Part shown: piece after piece, positions 23,742-35,600 of the stretch
Layout: the number at the start of each line of letters is the position of its first letter
How positions within the stretch are numbered: the stretch's first letter is position 1
Assembly: GCA_004352715.1 (NCBI GenBank)
Contig: SCFE01000106.1
Location: 1,202,998-1,266,997, forward strand
DNA length: 64,000 nt
Source of the DNA: Hofstenia miamia
Taxonomy: Eukaryota; Xenacoelomorpha; Acoela
Reading direction: 5' to 3'
The notes under the pieces: model-generated
What the model was told of the DNA's origin: nothing
What the model saw: the letters and a program-made list of their open reading frames with translations, nothing else
Database searches by the model: none
Translations under genes and position numbers: made by a program

Positions 23742-25397
23742 GTAAGAACTTTTTTAATCAAAAATTTCAAAAACATGGTAAAATTAAATTTGAATATTTT
23801 CAATACTGTCTGTACAACGTTTATGATTATATTAGATTCTGTTCACAATAATTGATTGCAAATTACTAGTCAAAATTTGCATTTCTTATCACTATTTCAA
23901 TAATTATTAAGCTATTGAAGTAAGTGTCCTGGATGGTAAAACTCAATGTCTATTATTTGTGCAAACTTTCAAAATAAACAGACCCATATCACTTTCAAAT
24001 TTCCGTAGTTCAATCCGAATTACATTTTAGGAAGGAGAGGGGCAGTCTAAACTAAATTATGAGCTGCATAATTGACTAGCTTTCCTATCTTTATGTATTA
24101 TCCATAATATCTATGTCGAATAAGATAAATACTGTGAGGCAACTTGTTATTTGATCCCCAACTGCAAAATTCATTCTTTAGAGGACACGTGAAGGATTAG
24201 TTTGGCTTGTTTCAGACAAAATAAATAAATTTGTCGGGTCAAAGTCAATGCAAATATCCTTGATTGTGGACAGGAAAGTCCAATATTTGAACTTTGTAAC
24301 TCCAATACATACCTTGATTCAGTAAAATTGTTTGAAAATGAATTATGATGCAAAAGATGTGTAAAAATGAATCCTTTTGATGGCATGGCAAAGATGATTT
24401 TTCTAAATAGAATAAAAGAATTGAGAGCATGCTTCAAAATCTCCTACACAGAATGATACAATTCAATATCACCTATGTGGCTTAAGTGTATTTTTTCTCA
24501 TATACCATAGGTGCAGACCGCGAGGAGGCACAGAAGCACGTGCCTCATTCGATACTGAATAACTATGTTTTCTTGCATTTTTAAAAAACAAGGCTATGCA
24601 TATTTCACAGTCCATGCCATCCCTTTTGATGCTAAATTTTGAAGACAGCAAATAATGTACGTCCAAAGCGTATAACTAAGGTCAAATTTGTTGTTGCAAA
24701 GAACAGTTTGTTTGTATAGTACAGTCGTAATACATTATCCAATTTCAAAATGTACGAAGATCTTTGCAGTGCAGATACTCTTGGCAGAGTATCTCATAAA
24801 ATTTAAGAAAAATCAAATCATGTGTTTTTTATTTTGTGCCCCTACCGAAATAAAATTCTAGCTGAACGCCTGTCAAAGTTTTTAATATAGCAGGTGGATG
24901 ATAAGACTTACGATAGTATTAGACTTGTCGTTGTGTGTTGTGCAAACCTAAATTTTTTTGTATACATAACGCAACATGTTGTGTGGGAGACAAAAATTCG
25001 GAGTAATAAATTTTACAATTTTCCACTTGATACAAAAAATCTGTTCATTATATTGTTTTTTGAAATTAGTCTTTTAAGTTATTTATGTCATGTACTATAA
25101 ATATCAGAGTTATAATCCCATGCGAGTCATTGTGTGATCTTACAATCAAAGGTGCATTGCCTATGAGGAGGGGGATGTAAATGTAGTCTCCTACATACAA
25201 TTTTTTTTAAATACAAACATACAAATAGCTTTTCAAAAAATATTTAGACAAATTTTATGTTTTCAATATTGCCATAAATTTAGAGTTATCATTACTATAA
25301 TTAGACTCTTTAATTCATAGCTCTGTAAGCTATTGCCAAATATACTTGGAATAATTGTGTTCCTATGTATGTGTGTAGATGGCAGTTAGATTTGCAG
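23742..25397. other. Intron sequence, nothing recognised
   Basis: Short open frames at 24171-24666 (minus) and 24894-25100 (plus) are AT-driven and lack motifs. CpG is still present at ordinary frequency here. Confidence 0.45.
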
Positions 25398-25624
25398 CAG
25401 ATGTGGGCATCAGCGACCCGATTTTACTCTACCCGATATTGCGATCTGATCGGGTGTTGTATACGCTTAGGCAAAAGCTACGTCAGGTAATTCCCTTGTA
25501 TTATAATCTGGGTAAAATGTAATATTTCGTATTTATTTGTTTGCACTAATTCATGTACATTTTTATATTTTGTCTTCTTTGATAGTCGGGTCGGCGACAA
25601 TTGTTTTTTGTATGCCCATCACTG
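25398..25624. mobile_element. Short hAT-type non-autonomous element (MITE)
   Basis: The left end CAGATGTGGGCAT and the inverted right end CAGTGATGGGCAT match the common hAT terminal pattern. The flanking 8-mers ATTTGCAG and AATTGCAC agree at six of eight bases, consistent with a decayed 8-base hAT target duplication. The 227-base interior contains CGACCCG words in inverted orientation near both ends and no transposase. Confidence 0.6.
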
Positions 25625-27059
25625 AATTGCACATTGCTTTAATTGTTTTCTAAACAAATATAGGTATACGCTTCTGGAAGCACTACAGAATATTTACCTA
25701 GTTTTAGTCATTGACTATTTTTATTCAAAGTGTTAAGTCCCAAACTAAAAAAGTAGCATATGAAGATCTCACTCAACCTTACCTACTGTATTCTTTACCA
25801 ACCGCATTTAATCTAGCTACTTAATGAGAAAAAAGTAAAATTCAAACTCCTACTAGCGATTGATGTGCTAATATATGCTTAAAATACACAAGCCTTTTAC
25901 TTTATTCTGCAAAATTAAACTTAGTGAGCATAAAACATTTAAACTTTTTAAAAATGATGTTTCTCAGATGAATATGAAGCATTTTGTGTGTGAAGTTTAC
26001 GCAAAATAGTATTTACATGACCAGCATAGATAGAAAATTTTAGCTCAAGAATCATTTGATAGAATCTCCCTTAACCTATGTGGTTTTCATTTGCATATGT
26101 GAGATTAATTTTGGTTATTAATTAAGAAACCTGATTCTGGTGATGTGCTCCAATCTATCTCAAATCTCTTGTTAAGAAATTATGTTGTATAATAGTTGTT
26201 TAATAATTCATCACAATAATTCTTCTTAAGAGTTTCAACCTTTACTTCTCTAATATATAATTTATTTGAGAAGTTAGCCACCATGGGTGAGGGGATAGCA
26301 CATGTGGAACCTGTCAGATAAAAGAAACATATTTGGCATAACAACATAAAGTTTAGAGTTTACATTTTAGCATACAGGTCTTTAGCTTTCATCTTGATGT
26401 TTCTAATAATAGAATTTAATGTACTATGATTTTATCATATTACTTAATTTGCAATGTTTTGTTTGGTAAATGTAAAACCTATTCTTTCAGGTTACTTAAT
26501 AGTTACAAAACATGAGTAAGTCAAGATTGTATATGGTCTCTTAACCAAACTTCCTGGCTACTTAATGTACACATATTTCAACTTCAGATAAGGATTCATT
26601 TAACACTCTAATGTAAAATAATTTAATTAACTATTTTAGGTAACTCCAATAGATAAAAAAGTAAATGATCAAAATTCCAACAACTCTGTGTATCTCATAT
26701 AATCAGTTAGAATAAACAAGAGTTTATTAAGAAATACATAGTGAATCATACATTATTTAATCATATTAATCATATTTAAATGTGTATAATTTTACAATTC
26801 TATAAGCTGCAGCATAAATATACAATGTCATAAAATAACTCATTTATTCAGCTATATGCAAAGATTTATCAATTAGCAAGCCTTTCATATATAAACTTTT
26901 ACATGTAATGATTTAGCCTATTGTAACATATGAGAGCCAAGTTGGAAGCATTATATCATGATACTAGGAACATGGCTTCCGTGGAATCCTGTCAGTCCAC
27001 GATTATTTAGGCTTGCATTACTTTATATAAATACTCACTCAAGTTGTCTTCTAGAGCTA
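25625..27059. other. Intron sequence; CpG becomes rare from about 26,002
   Basis: No gene recognised. After the CpG at 26000 none occurs until 26980, the start of the CpG-poor block described separately. Confidence 0.5.
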
Positions 27060-27640
27060 TCCACTACAGCACACAATTTCTTTTACAGTATTTAAGACTA
27101 AGCTTTGACCAAGAACACTTTCAATGTCTACACAGTTGTGTGAGGGAGCAGCAGGCCTCAGTCACCAACATTTACAAAACACTGTAGTACATTGCGGTGA
27201 AACTAGGTGATGAGGGAGGCCACATTTACTTGCTCCAGACCCAATGAATGCTAACTTGAAACCATTGTTGGTGCCCTCTTTCAAGAAGCAGAGGGGATTT
27301 CCACATTTATGAAACTACAGCCCAAACTAAGAGGGATGCTTGCTTCTGGCAGTTATGAATTGTTAACATGTCTTCAGGAATGTCCTCTGAGTGCATAGCC
27401 AACCATCTGTCTTTTTGAAGATTGAATTGAACCTCCTCAAATAACATTTTCTCATCTGAGAAGATGGTTTCACCTCTTAGGTTGCCAGATTTCCTCAAAT
27501 TTAGATGACCACCTATCTTAGCTCTCTTTCTTTTTTGAGGGATAATAATCTGCTGATTCTTCCTTAGTTTGAACTGAGATAGTTTAAGATCAATTTTCAT
27601 TATTTTCCTCATTGATTTTGAATCTATTTTCTTTACTTGA
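27060..27640 (-). pseudogene. DD37D-type (maT-like) mariner transposase relic
   Basis: On the minus strand an open stretch (27612-27307) contains GETIFSDEKMF-like sequence (FSDEK, first catalytic Asp region) and ends near SLLVWAVVS, the usual 'vWaGvt' block. Further along, in broken frames, come MWPPSSP, an Asp-poor remnant of the third catalytic motif, and a C-terminal helix region. The same family with clearer motifs is present at 61785-62313. Several stops and frameshifts are present and no element ends were found. Confidence 0.65.
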
Positions 27641-27884
27641 ATAATTTTTTCTCATGGAAAAGTGTTTCTCCTTACCCTCTCTTGAATGGCTTTAATGTTG
27701 TTTTTCATATGAAATAAGTTCTTTGTATCTGCCTACCACATTATAAGCAGTTGCTTTGGAATCTTCAGCTACTCTATTATCTTCAAAATGGATGTTCCAA
27801 TGTGGTATAGTTCAATTATAATGAATTTATTTAATTTTGCTGACCTGGAATAAATTAAGATGACATAATTGCTAAATAACAATC

Positions 27885-28791
27885 AAACTGTTGTATTTTC
27901 AAATAAACGCATTCCTAAAATCTGAAAACATCCTATCAAATAAGCAATTTGGTTTTCGTGCTGAGCATAGCACCCAGGACGCAATTTTATTGATCACGCA
28001 ACAAATTAAGTCTAATATATCTCATAATAACTGCAGTTGTGTAGCATTACTAGATTTAAGTGTAAAGCATTCAATTCAATGAATTTCGATATCCTGCAAG
28101 ACAAGCTTATAAATTATAATTTTGGTGTTAACTCAATTAATTTAATCATGAAATTCTTAAAAATTAGACAGCAGCGTGTAATATTAAACTGTAAAAAATA
28201 AAGTTATGTTATGACCGACCGTGGGGTGCCCCAAGGTACTGTACTTGGCCCTATTTTATTTGCAATTTTTGTAACTGATATAATCAAACATGTTAAACAC
28301 TGCGACATTTACCAATATGCCGACGGCACATGCCTAATAAGTACCACAAAAAATGCTTTTGATCCTACAAAAAACCTCCAAACAGATATAGAAAAATTAA
28401 ACAATTATATTACTAGTAATCAACTGAAACTAAAAATTGAAAAAACTCAATTTATAATTTTTTCACCGAAGGCACAAAGAAATCTAATAAGTGATTTTGA
28501 ACTAAAGATAAATAATAAGCCAATAAAGCAACGTGATATAAGCCAATAAAGCAAAGTGAATCAGTCAGCTATTTAGGAGTGGAGATAGATAATGAATTAA
28601 CGTTTGAAAAATTTCTACTGAATAAGATTCAAAAAATGACTGCAGGCATTAGATAACTTTATCACTTACGCAATGTAATATCAAGCAATTATCATAAACA
28701 ACTGATACATGCTTTCTGTTTATCTCATTTTCAATACTGTTCCTTTCTTTTAACTAACCTAAATTCGAAACATCGTATGCTTCTACCAAAG
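27885..28791 (+). pseudogene. CR1/jockey-like LINE reverse transcriptase, broken
   Basis: Plus-strand pieces in order: FGFRAEHSTQDAILLITQQI followed by ALLDLS (fingers and first catalytic Asp region, here degraded), a damaged stretch at 28083-28210, then GVPQGTVLGPILFAIF (28223 onward), YADGTCL where YADD is expected, and the thumb-region SYLGVEIDNELTF in another frame. The change of the second active-site Asp to Gly, together with at least two frameshifts, makes it inactive. It runs into the N gap at 28792, so its 3' end is unknown. A LINE tail of similar type is at 63212-63400. Confidence 0.85.
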
Positions 28792-29513
28792 NNNNNNNNN
28801 NNNNNNNNNNNNNNNNNNNNNNNNNNNNNNNNNNNNNNNNNNNNNNNNNNNNNNNNNNNNNNNNNNNNNNNNNNNNNNNNNNNNNNNNNNNNNNNNNNNN
28901 NNNNNNNNNNNNNNNNNNNNNNNNNNNNNNNNNNNNNNNNNNNNNNNNNNNNNNNNNNNNNNNNNNNNNNNNNNNNNNNNNNNNNNNNNNNNNNNNNNNN
29001 NNNNNNNNNNNNNNNNNNNNNNNNNNNNNNNNNNNNNNNNNNNNNNNNNNNNNNNNNNNNNNNNNNNNNNNNNNNNNNNNNNNNNNNNNNNNNNNNNNNN
29101 NNNNNNNNNNNNNNNNNNNNNNNNNNNNNNNNNNNNNNNNNNNNNNNNNNNNNNNNNNNNNNNNNNNNNNNNNNNNNNNNNNNNNNNNNNNNNNNNNNNN
29201 NNNNNNNNNNNNNNNNNNNNNNNNNNNNNNNNNNNNNNNNNNNNNNNNNNNNNNNNNNNNNNNNNNNNNNNNNNNNNNNNNNNNNNNNNNNNNNNNNNNN
29301 NNNNNNNNNNNNNNNNNNNNNNNNNNNNNNNNNNNNNNNNNNNNNNNNNNNNNNNNNNNNNNNNNNNNNNNNNNNNNNNNNNNNNNNNNNNNNNNNNNNN
29401 NNNNNNNNNNNNNNNNNNNNNNNNNNNNNNNNNNNNNNNNNNNNNNNNNNNNNNNNNNNNNNNNNNNNNNNNNNNNNNNNNNNNNNNNNNNNNNNNNNNN
29501 NNNNNNNNNNNNN
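28792..29513. other. Assembly gap (722 N)
   Basis: Run of N directly after the LINE reverse transcriptase; it probably hides the rest of that element. Confidence 1.
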
Positions 29514-29561
29514 AATCTAACGTCAAGCAAACATGAATCTATCAAAGCTCAGGTTAATTAC

Positions 29562-29562
<1 letters not shown>

Positions 29563-29594
<32 letters not shown>
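29563..29594. repeat. TA microsatellite
   Basis: About 32 bases of (TA)n after the gap. Confidence 0.9.
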
Positions 29595-29600
<6 letters not shown>

Positions 29601-29661
29601 GGTGTAATTATAAATCACGAAATATATATAGGTGCTCTGGTAAAGGTTGTCAAATATATAT

Positions 29662-30189
29662 GGGCACTAAGCATATGGGGGTGCTGCATATTATTTTGAA
29701 TCAAGACTGGTCCCTAAGCATGTTTTTTTCAAATTTTTATACAGAAATGGCTTAAGCAAATAGCTTACTGACACTGATGAAAAAACTGGCTAAAACCAGT
29801 CATGTTCTCACTAAAATAGTCATTTTTGACATAGCTGGAAGCAGACCTCATTTTCACTGAAAGAAACTGCCAATATTGACTTGAAAATAATGTCAGATAA
29901 TGAACAACACCTAAATTTTTTGAAAGTATAAAAAAGAGATCTCAAATGCCTTCATAATTGTTGAAATTGCAATAAATCCAATTTTTCAACAATATTTTTC
30001 ATTTATTTTTGAGAATTGCTCCCCTTGAGCCCAAATTTGGTGTGTAGCTATTAAATGAATCCTAAAGCTATCACACATACTCAATTTGTGATTTTTTGCT
30101 GTTAACCAGCCAAACTGCTTGTGGGTGCTAAGTATAGGAAAATCAGTGGTCATGGGCACTCAGTATAAAACCTATAGTACCTAGTGCCC
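29662..30189. mobile_element. Candidate short inverted-repeat element
   Basis: GGGCACTA at 29662 is matched by inverted TAGTGCCC ending at 30189, both next to ATAT. Related words (gggtgctaag, gggcactcag) recur just inside the ends. The interior has no coding sequence and almost no CpG. The terminal repeat is only 8 bases, so the call is tentative. Confidence 0.4.
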
Positions 30190-30220
30190 ATATAAATATA
30201 AATATAAATATATATATATA

Positions 30221-30281
30221 GGATTGTTAAAAAAGTAATGTCGTTTTTTTTATACATTTTTTTATACTTTTTTAACAATCC
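30221..30281. repeat. Perfect 17-base inverted repeat (hairpin) at a mariner end
   Basis: GGATTGTTAAAAAAGTA at 30221-30237 is exactly inverted at 30265-30281 with a 27-base loop. The outer arm, followed by ATGTCG and a T-run, looks like a mariner terminal repeat. The inner arm may be a second, partial end. Confidence 0.75.
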
Positions 30282-30363
30282 TATATTATCGGTAAAAAGT
30301 TTATATCCAAAAACAGTTTTATTTTATACTGAAATTGGAGGATAAATGTATTAATTGAAATGA

Positions 30364-30696
30364 TTAGTCAGCAATATTATCATCAGAGTCTACAAAATAA
30401 TCACCACTGTTATCAATACAACGTTGCCAACGTCCAGGTAATTTGTATATTCCACGTCTAAAAAAAGATCGATCTTTTGTTGCAAGCCAAGCTTCAATAT
30501 CAGTCATAATCTCGTGCTGATTGGAGTAACATTTACCTCTAATAGCGTTTTTCAATGGTGAAAAGAAATAAAAATCCGATGGAGATAGATCGGGAGAGTA
30601 TGGCGGATGAGGTAAAAGTTTAAGCCCTATTTCGGACACTTTTTCCATTGTTTGCCGCGCTGTGTGCGGCCGAGCGTTATCCTGTAGGAAGTACAA
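30364..30696 (-). pseudogene. Mariner (DD34D) transposase, C-terminal third
   Basis: The 110-residue open frame contains LQDNARPHTARQT with the second catalytic Asp and, 34 residues on, HPPYSPDLSPSDFYFF with the third, which is the DD34D spacing that defines mariner. It ends with a conserved FFRRGIYKLPGRWQRCIDN segment and a normal stop. The retained part has no internal stop. The first catalytic Asp and the DNA-binding domain would lie beyond the N. The frame's Met is internal, not a real start. Confidence 0.88.
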
Positions 30697-30778
30697 TTGT
30701 GNTTTAATCTTTCAGAAACAGTTGTTTTCTTTAGTATATTATTGCGAAATACGAAATTGCTATATTTTACGTCTGGAA

Positions 30779-31783
30779 ATGCCCAAATACACACCTGAGG
30801 AAATTAGAAATCTCATCATCAGCAAGCACTTGGAAGGTCTTGGGGTAAGGGCAATATCCAGGCTTGTCAATTCTTCAGCGGCAACTGTCAGTCGTTTAAT
30901 TAAGAGATTTAATGCAGAGGGGTCCACAGAAGTTAAAAAGAAAATTGGGCGACCTTCTAAATCTACATCTGGAGATATGCGTTTGTTGTCCAGAATGGCT
31001 AGAGCGAACCCAACTCTTAATGCTACCCAACTAAGGCAAGGATGGTGCAATGGTGGGGCCTACAGCAAATCATCTGTGAGAAGAATTTTGCAGAAACTAG
31101 GTCTGGTCAGCCGTGTGGCAGCTTAAAAACCAAAAATCACCAGAAAGCAGCGGATGGCTCGACTAAATTGGTGTCGCTCAAATCAGGGCAACAGAGACCT
31201 AGACTGGACAAACATTGTTTTTAGTGATGAAGCTAAAATAGAGTTGCATCCACGCCGCAGAACTATTGTGAGACGACCTCCAGGTGCAGAGCAACGTGGG
31301 AAGCCAAGGTACACTGCAAAGACTGTGAAGTTTGGAGGCGGATCCTTAATGATTTGGGGGTTCATAAAAAAATGTGGCCTCCGAAAAGTTGTTAGAGTTG
31401 ATACAAACCTTAACAGTCGAGAATATTGTTCTCTTCTTTCCCAAAACCTACTTCCTTACCTTAGCCCTGATGATGTATTCCAACATGACGGGGCTCCATG
31501 CCACACAGCACGCGCAACAAAGCAATTTCTTGAAGAGAATGGGGTTGCACTTCTTGGAAACTGGCCATCTCAGTCTCCGGATTTAAATATCATAGAACAT
31601 TTCTGGGCCATTCTTAAGAAGAAAGTGGCTGAACATCGCCCAGCCAATTTAGGCCTACTATGGGAGTTAGTGGAAAAAGAATTTTATGCTATTTCTGATG
31701 AAATGATAACTAATCTTTATGACTCACTTCCCCGAAGAATGGACACTGTGGTACGTTGCCGAGGCAAATTTGGTCATTATTAA
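30779..31783 (+). pseudogene. Tc1-family transposase, nearly intact, one in-frame stop
   Basis: A single frame of 334 codons runs from ATG 30779 to TAA 31783, interrupted only by TAA at 31124-31126. The first part (residues 1-115) has two helix-turn-helix units, including GVRAISRLVNSSAATVSRLI, and a GRPSK-type linker. The catalytic part shows FSDEAK (first Asp), GGGSLMIWG, FQHDGAPCHTA (second Asp) and QSPDLNIIEHFW with Glu as third residue, the Tc1 DD34E pattern. The C-terminal SLPRRMDTVVRCRGKFGHY is typical. Length matches the family. The stop lies where Tc1 proteins usually have Lys or Arg, so one substitution explains it. Apart from the stop I see no damage. Confidence 0.92.
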
Positions 31784-32091
31784 AATTTTTATTTTGTAGA
31801 TTTAGCTTTCTAATGTCTTGCTGTTTCGGTTTGTTAAAAATATATTTTATCCATTATAGTGGAATGTATATTCTTCCTAGCTGTTTCATTACTTTTAGTC
31901 ACTACTATAGAACTGCAATTTAACAAATGCGTGCAATGACTGAGTGTTTCCGGCATATACATTCATATTTTGTTAGAGCATTTCTTTTTCATATTACTGG
32001 AATAATTTAAGCAAATACTATTATTCCTCTATTGCTGAATTACATATTTTGTAAACCAAAGTAGGTGTTTCATTACTTTTAAGCACTACTG
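30779..32091 (+). mobile_element. Tc1-like element with IR/DR right end; left end missing
   Basis: The right terminus (32091, followed by TA) carries an outer repeat at 32066-32091 containing TGTTTCATTACTTTTAAGCA. A nearly identical direct copy lies 184 bases inside at 31882-31907. Paired direct repeats within each terminal repeat (IR/DR) are the arrangement of Sleeping Beauty-type Tc1 elements. The left end is not present: sequence before 30779 runs back only to the single N at 30702. Confidence 0.8.
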
Positions 32092-32650
32092 TATATATAT
32101 ATATCCTGTGGGATCACAGTGACAGCAATCAAAGCATCAAGCACAACTATGTGAATGAAAGAAACATAAATATAATATTCAATATTAAGGAACAAAGACA
32201 GAAACAAACAAGTCAAAGGACACAAAGCCATATACTCTTATGTCATTAACAAAGCCCTGATGCCACTATATCTAGGCTTACATATTTTAGCTTTTGTTTT
32301 TAATTTACACTGCATGCATCATTGCATAGCTACACTCCAGAGTCATAGGAATGAGCAGGCTTTGTTGAGGAATCATGTCTTGTGGGTGTTTTTGCAATTG
32401 AAAAGATTTTTTGCTATGATGACTAGCACACATTAATTTGGGAGATTTTCAAATGAAACTTTGTCTATGTTAATATGCTTAAAGCTTCAGTATTTCTTAA
32501 CAGATATAAGAAAAATCAATACAAACTTTTTTTACATTAGGATTTGACTTGCTTTAATACCACTGATTAAAGAACTACTGTTGGAGTAAGCAATGATGTC
32601 AGGATAACTACAACACTATGTATGAAATAAAGAATATACCAAGCCATATC
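32092..32650. other. CpG-free AT-rich sequence, nothing recognised
   Basis: Lies between the Tc1 end and the copia-type remnant; it may contain the 3' part or LTR of that element, but I found no matching LTR pair. Confidence 0.4.
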
Positions 32651-35600
32651 TAACAATTCTACCATAGCAATTGTTTCTACTGCCAGGCTACTCTTTTTAA
32701 CTCATTTCAATTTTCTTGATTGTCCTGTCCAAAGGACCAGCTAGGCTCTCCAAAGGAAACATCTGAATTTTTTTAAATAGTTGGTAAATTATCAGCACAT
32801 ATGTTTCCATTTGTAAAAGTCAGAATATATTTCTGTCAGTGTAAATGTCTAATAATTTTATTGACCTTAGACTACAATTGTGTCATAGTATAATGAGCAG
32901 ATAATGTAGCTAAATTTGCAAAATCAAAACTTATATCAGGTCAAGATGTTTTACTCGCCCATAAAAGCTTACCAATAATATTTCATAACTGAATTATAGA
33001 ATCCTCATGAAATTTGATTCAGAAAGTGAGTCCAAATACTCCAGGTTAAACAAACTTAAACTCCTAAAAAGTCTGTCTAATTACAGTCCTCAATTTAGTG
33101 GATATTGTAAACAAAAAATTGTTTAGATATAAATGACATGATTTCAGTTCTCAAAGAATCCTTGCCAGTAATGAAAAAATCATCAACATACATTGTAATG
33201 ATGCTGGTGATAATATTATTCTCAAAAAAAAACAAAACACAGCTTTATGCATTCAGCATAATTTTGTACCATATTTTAATAGTTCTGATAATACACATTC
33301 ATACCAAAGTTTTGATGCATTGGTGAGACCATATGTGTCAGTTTTCAGCTTCCAGATAAATATCATGATCAGCTCCAGCATTTTTTGGTGAAGTAATAAA
33401 AGTATTCCTTGTTCTTAAATGCTGTTTTAATGTTTACTGTGAGTGCTTTCTACCTTTTCCAGGATGCTACTGAATACAAAATTTTCTGAGAAATATGCAT
33501 AATAGTGAATAGGAATTAGGATATTCTAAGTCTTGAAAGCCATGAGCTACTAACCTAGCTTTTGGATGTTATTCATCATCACTGGACTCTTTCATAGACA
33601 AGACACAACAAGATGTAAAAATGTTCAAAGCTCATCTATCAAAGCATTGTATTTCCTCATAATCATCATTAGCAAGCCAACTTGTTAATTCTAATTGTTT
33701 CACTTCATCAAGGTCCTCATTGTTCACAACTTCAGTAGTTTGAACATATTGCTCCCCTTAGCACTGTGGAACATTTTGTGTGTTGGCAGGACATCTTCTG
33801 TATTTAATAGATAAATTAGTTTGATCCAGTGTACATGATTCTTGTATGCCAACAGAGTATTTATCATCAATTTCATTACCAGCAGGAGTTGTCATAATAA
33901 ATTTTTCAGCATATTTCAAATTGTTTTGTGTTAGAACTGTCTCCATTAATTCCTCAATGACAGGATTATGCAAATGAACTGTAGTGTTATGACAATGAAT
34001 ATATCTACTTCCTTGTTCAAGCAATACTCCCATAACAATTGCCAGACCAGGCCAATGATGTTTATCATGTGACAAATACAACACCTTTGAACCATTAGGA
34101 ATAAATTACTCAGTAGGGCAAACATTACAGTAGAGAACTATTTTGATTTTTTCCAGAATATGCAGGTGAGTAGTAACAGCATGACTAGTGGAAAATGGTT
34201 CTATGGCTGGTAGTTCTTCACTCATTAGAATTAACTCTAGGATTGCAACTTAGACCAATCTGGTAAGAAGAAAATCAATTTCTATTCAGTAATGAATTCT
34301 TTGCAAATGTTTTTAGTTTTATAATTGGGCACATTGTGTCATTCTTTGCTTCCATAGCAACTCAATAAAATATTCCTTTTATAGTACAGTTTTGACATTC
34401 TACAATGCTATTGCTAAAAAGGGAGTAAGGTGCAGTAGAATTGTATTGGATATTGAGTTATTTACAATATGACTAGTGAATTATTCTCTATTATCAACTA
34501 GAATTGCTTGAGGAGCACCAAATAAAACAGTCCATTCCATTAAATATCCATTTTGTACAGTCTCTCAGTGTTTGTCAGAAATAGGAACACATACATGAAA
34601 GCAAGAGAAGGTGTTGATGATGTGTGACACCCAACAATTATTCATATTGATATCAACCTGTAGCCAAAAAAAACATAACTATAACTGAATTAAAATCATC
34701 AGCAAGTGGCAAAGCAACAATTGGTTTCATTAAACCTTTTTTCATTCTTTATTTTATTGCAATTTCAATTATAAATCACTATTTTATTTCAAAAATTTGA
34801 TAAAACANATTTTATTAAATAATGTGTTTCTAAATTTCAACTGCATAGTTAAAGAGGATCCAGATGTGGCACAACTTGGCTGGTTTGCTTTCCTTTAACT
34901 TAAGTTAGGTGTACAGTTAGGGCTGTGTACTGCTTTTCATTCATAACAAAAATTTTTATAATTGCCTTTACCTAAATGGCATAAGATGAGAAATGCACTG
35001 AGTTTAAGTTATTTAACTAAGCACCTAGGTTCACTACTTGCACCCAAGAGCTTCTTTGTTCTTTATCTTAATTAGGGCTCTAGTCTTATACAACTCTTTC
35101 TTAAAAGTTATCTGTATCTGGTCAGCCAAGTGTGGCCACTCTTCCCTAACACTATCTCCTGTTTACTTTTAACTTTTATTAGGATAGGGTATAATAGCAG
35201 GAAGAATTAATTAATTTGTAAAATCAGTAAATCCATGCATCAACTCAAAACCCTTAATAAGCTAGGATAGTAGAATAGTTTGCTGATTTGATATCAATGC
35301 CAAAATAAAGTAAAGTTTCATCAAAACTGCAGTTTGAATTATTCAGTAGACAAATAAAACATGAAGAAGAAGGATATCCAAACTGGGCATGCAGCTTTGA
35401 CAGTTCCCAGTGTAACAATTTGCTAGTTGATAGTAATATATTATATGCATATCAAGGATTACATTGATCAGAATGAGAGCACATATTAATTCCATAGAGA
35501 CCAGTTTAAGCTTTATTCATTTTTGAAATTTTACCTTCAATTTATATTTCATCACTGTTAAAGTCTATAATAGCTCACATTTTTCAGTGTTTTGAAAGAT

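Larger units (their letters stand above)
30221..30701 (-). mobile_element. Truncated mariner element
   Basis: The right part of a mariner element on the minus strand: the terminal repeat at 30221, about 80 bases of 3' flank after the inner hairpin arm, then the end of the transposase gene. It is cut off by a single N at 30702, beyond which unrelated Tc1 sequence begins, so the 5' two thirds are missing from the assembly. Confidence 0.8.

Noticed and set aside
25381-25488. Exon-like open stretch (ATG ... CAG|GTAATT) of 36 codons
   Set aside because: It lies largely inside the hAT-type MITE at 25398-25624, so the frame and splice sites are probably chance.
30760-31365. Minus-strand frames overlapping the Tc1 transposase
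   Set aside because: Shadows of the plus-strand transposase, which has all family motifs.
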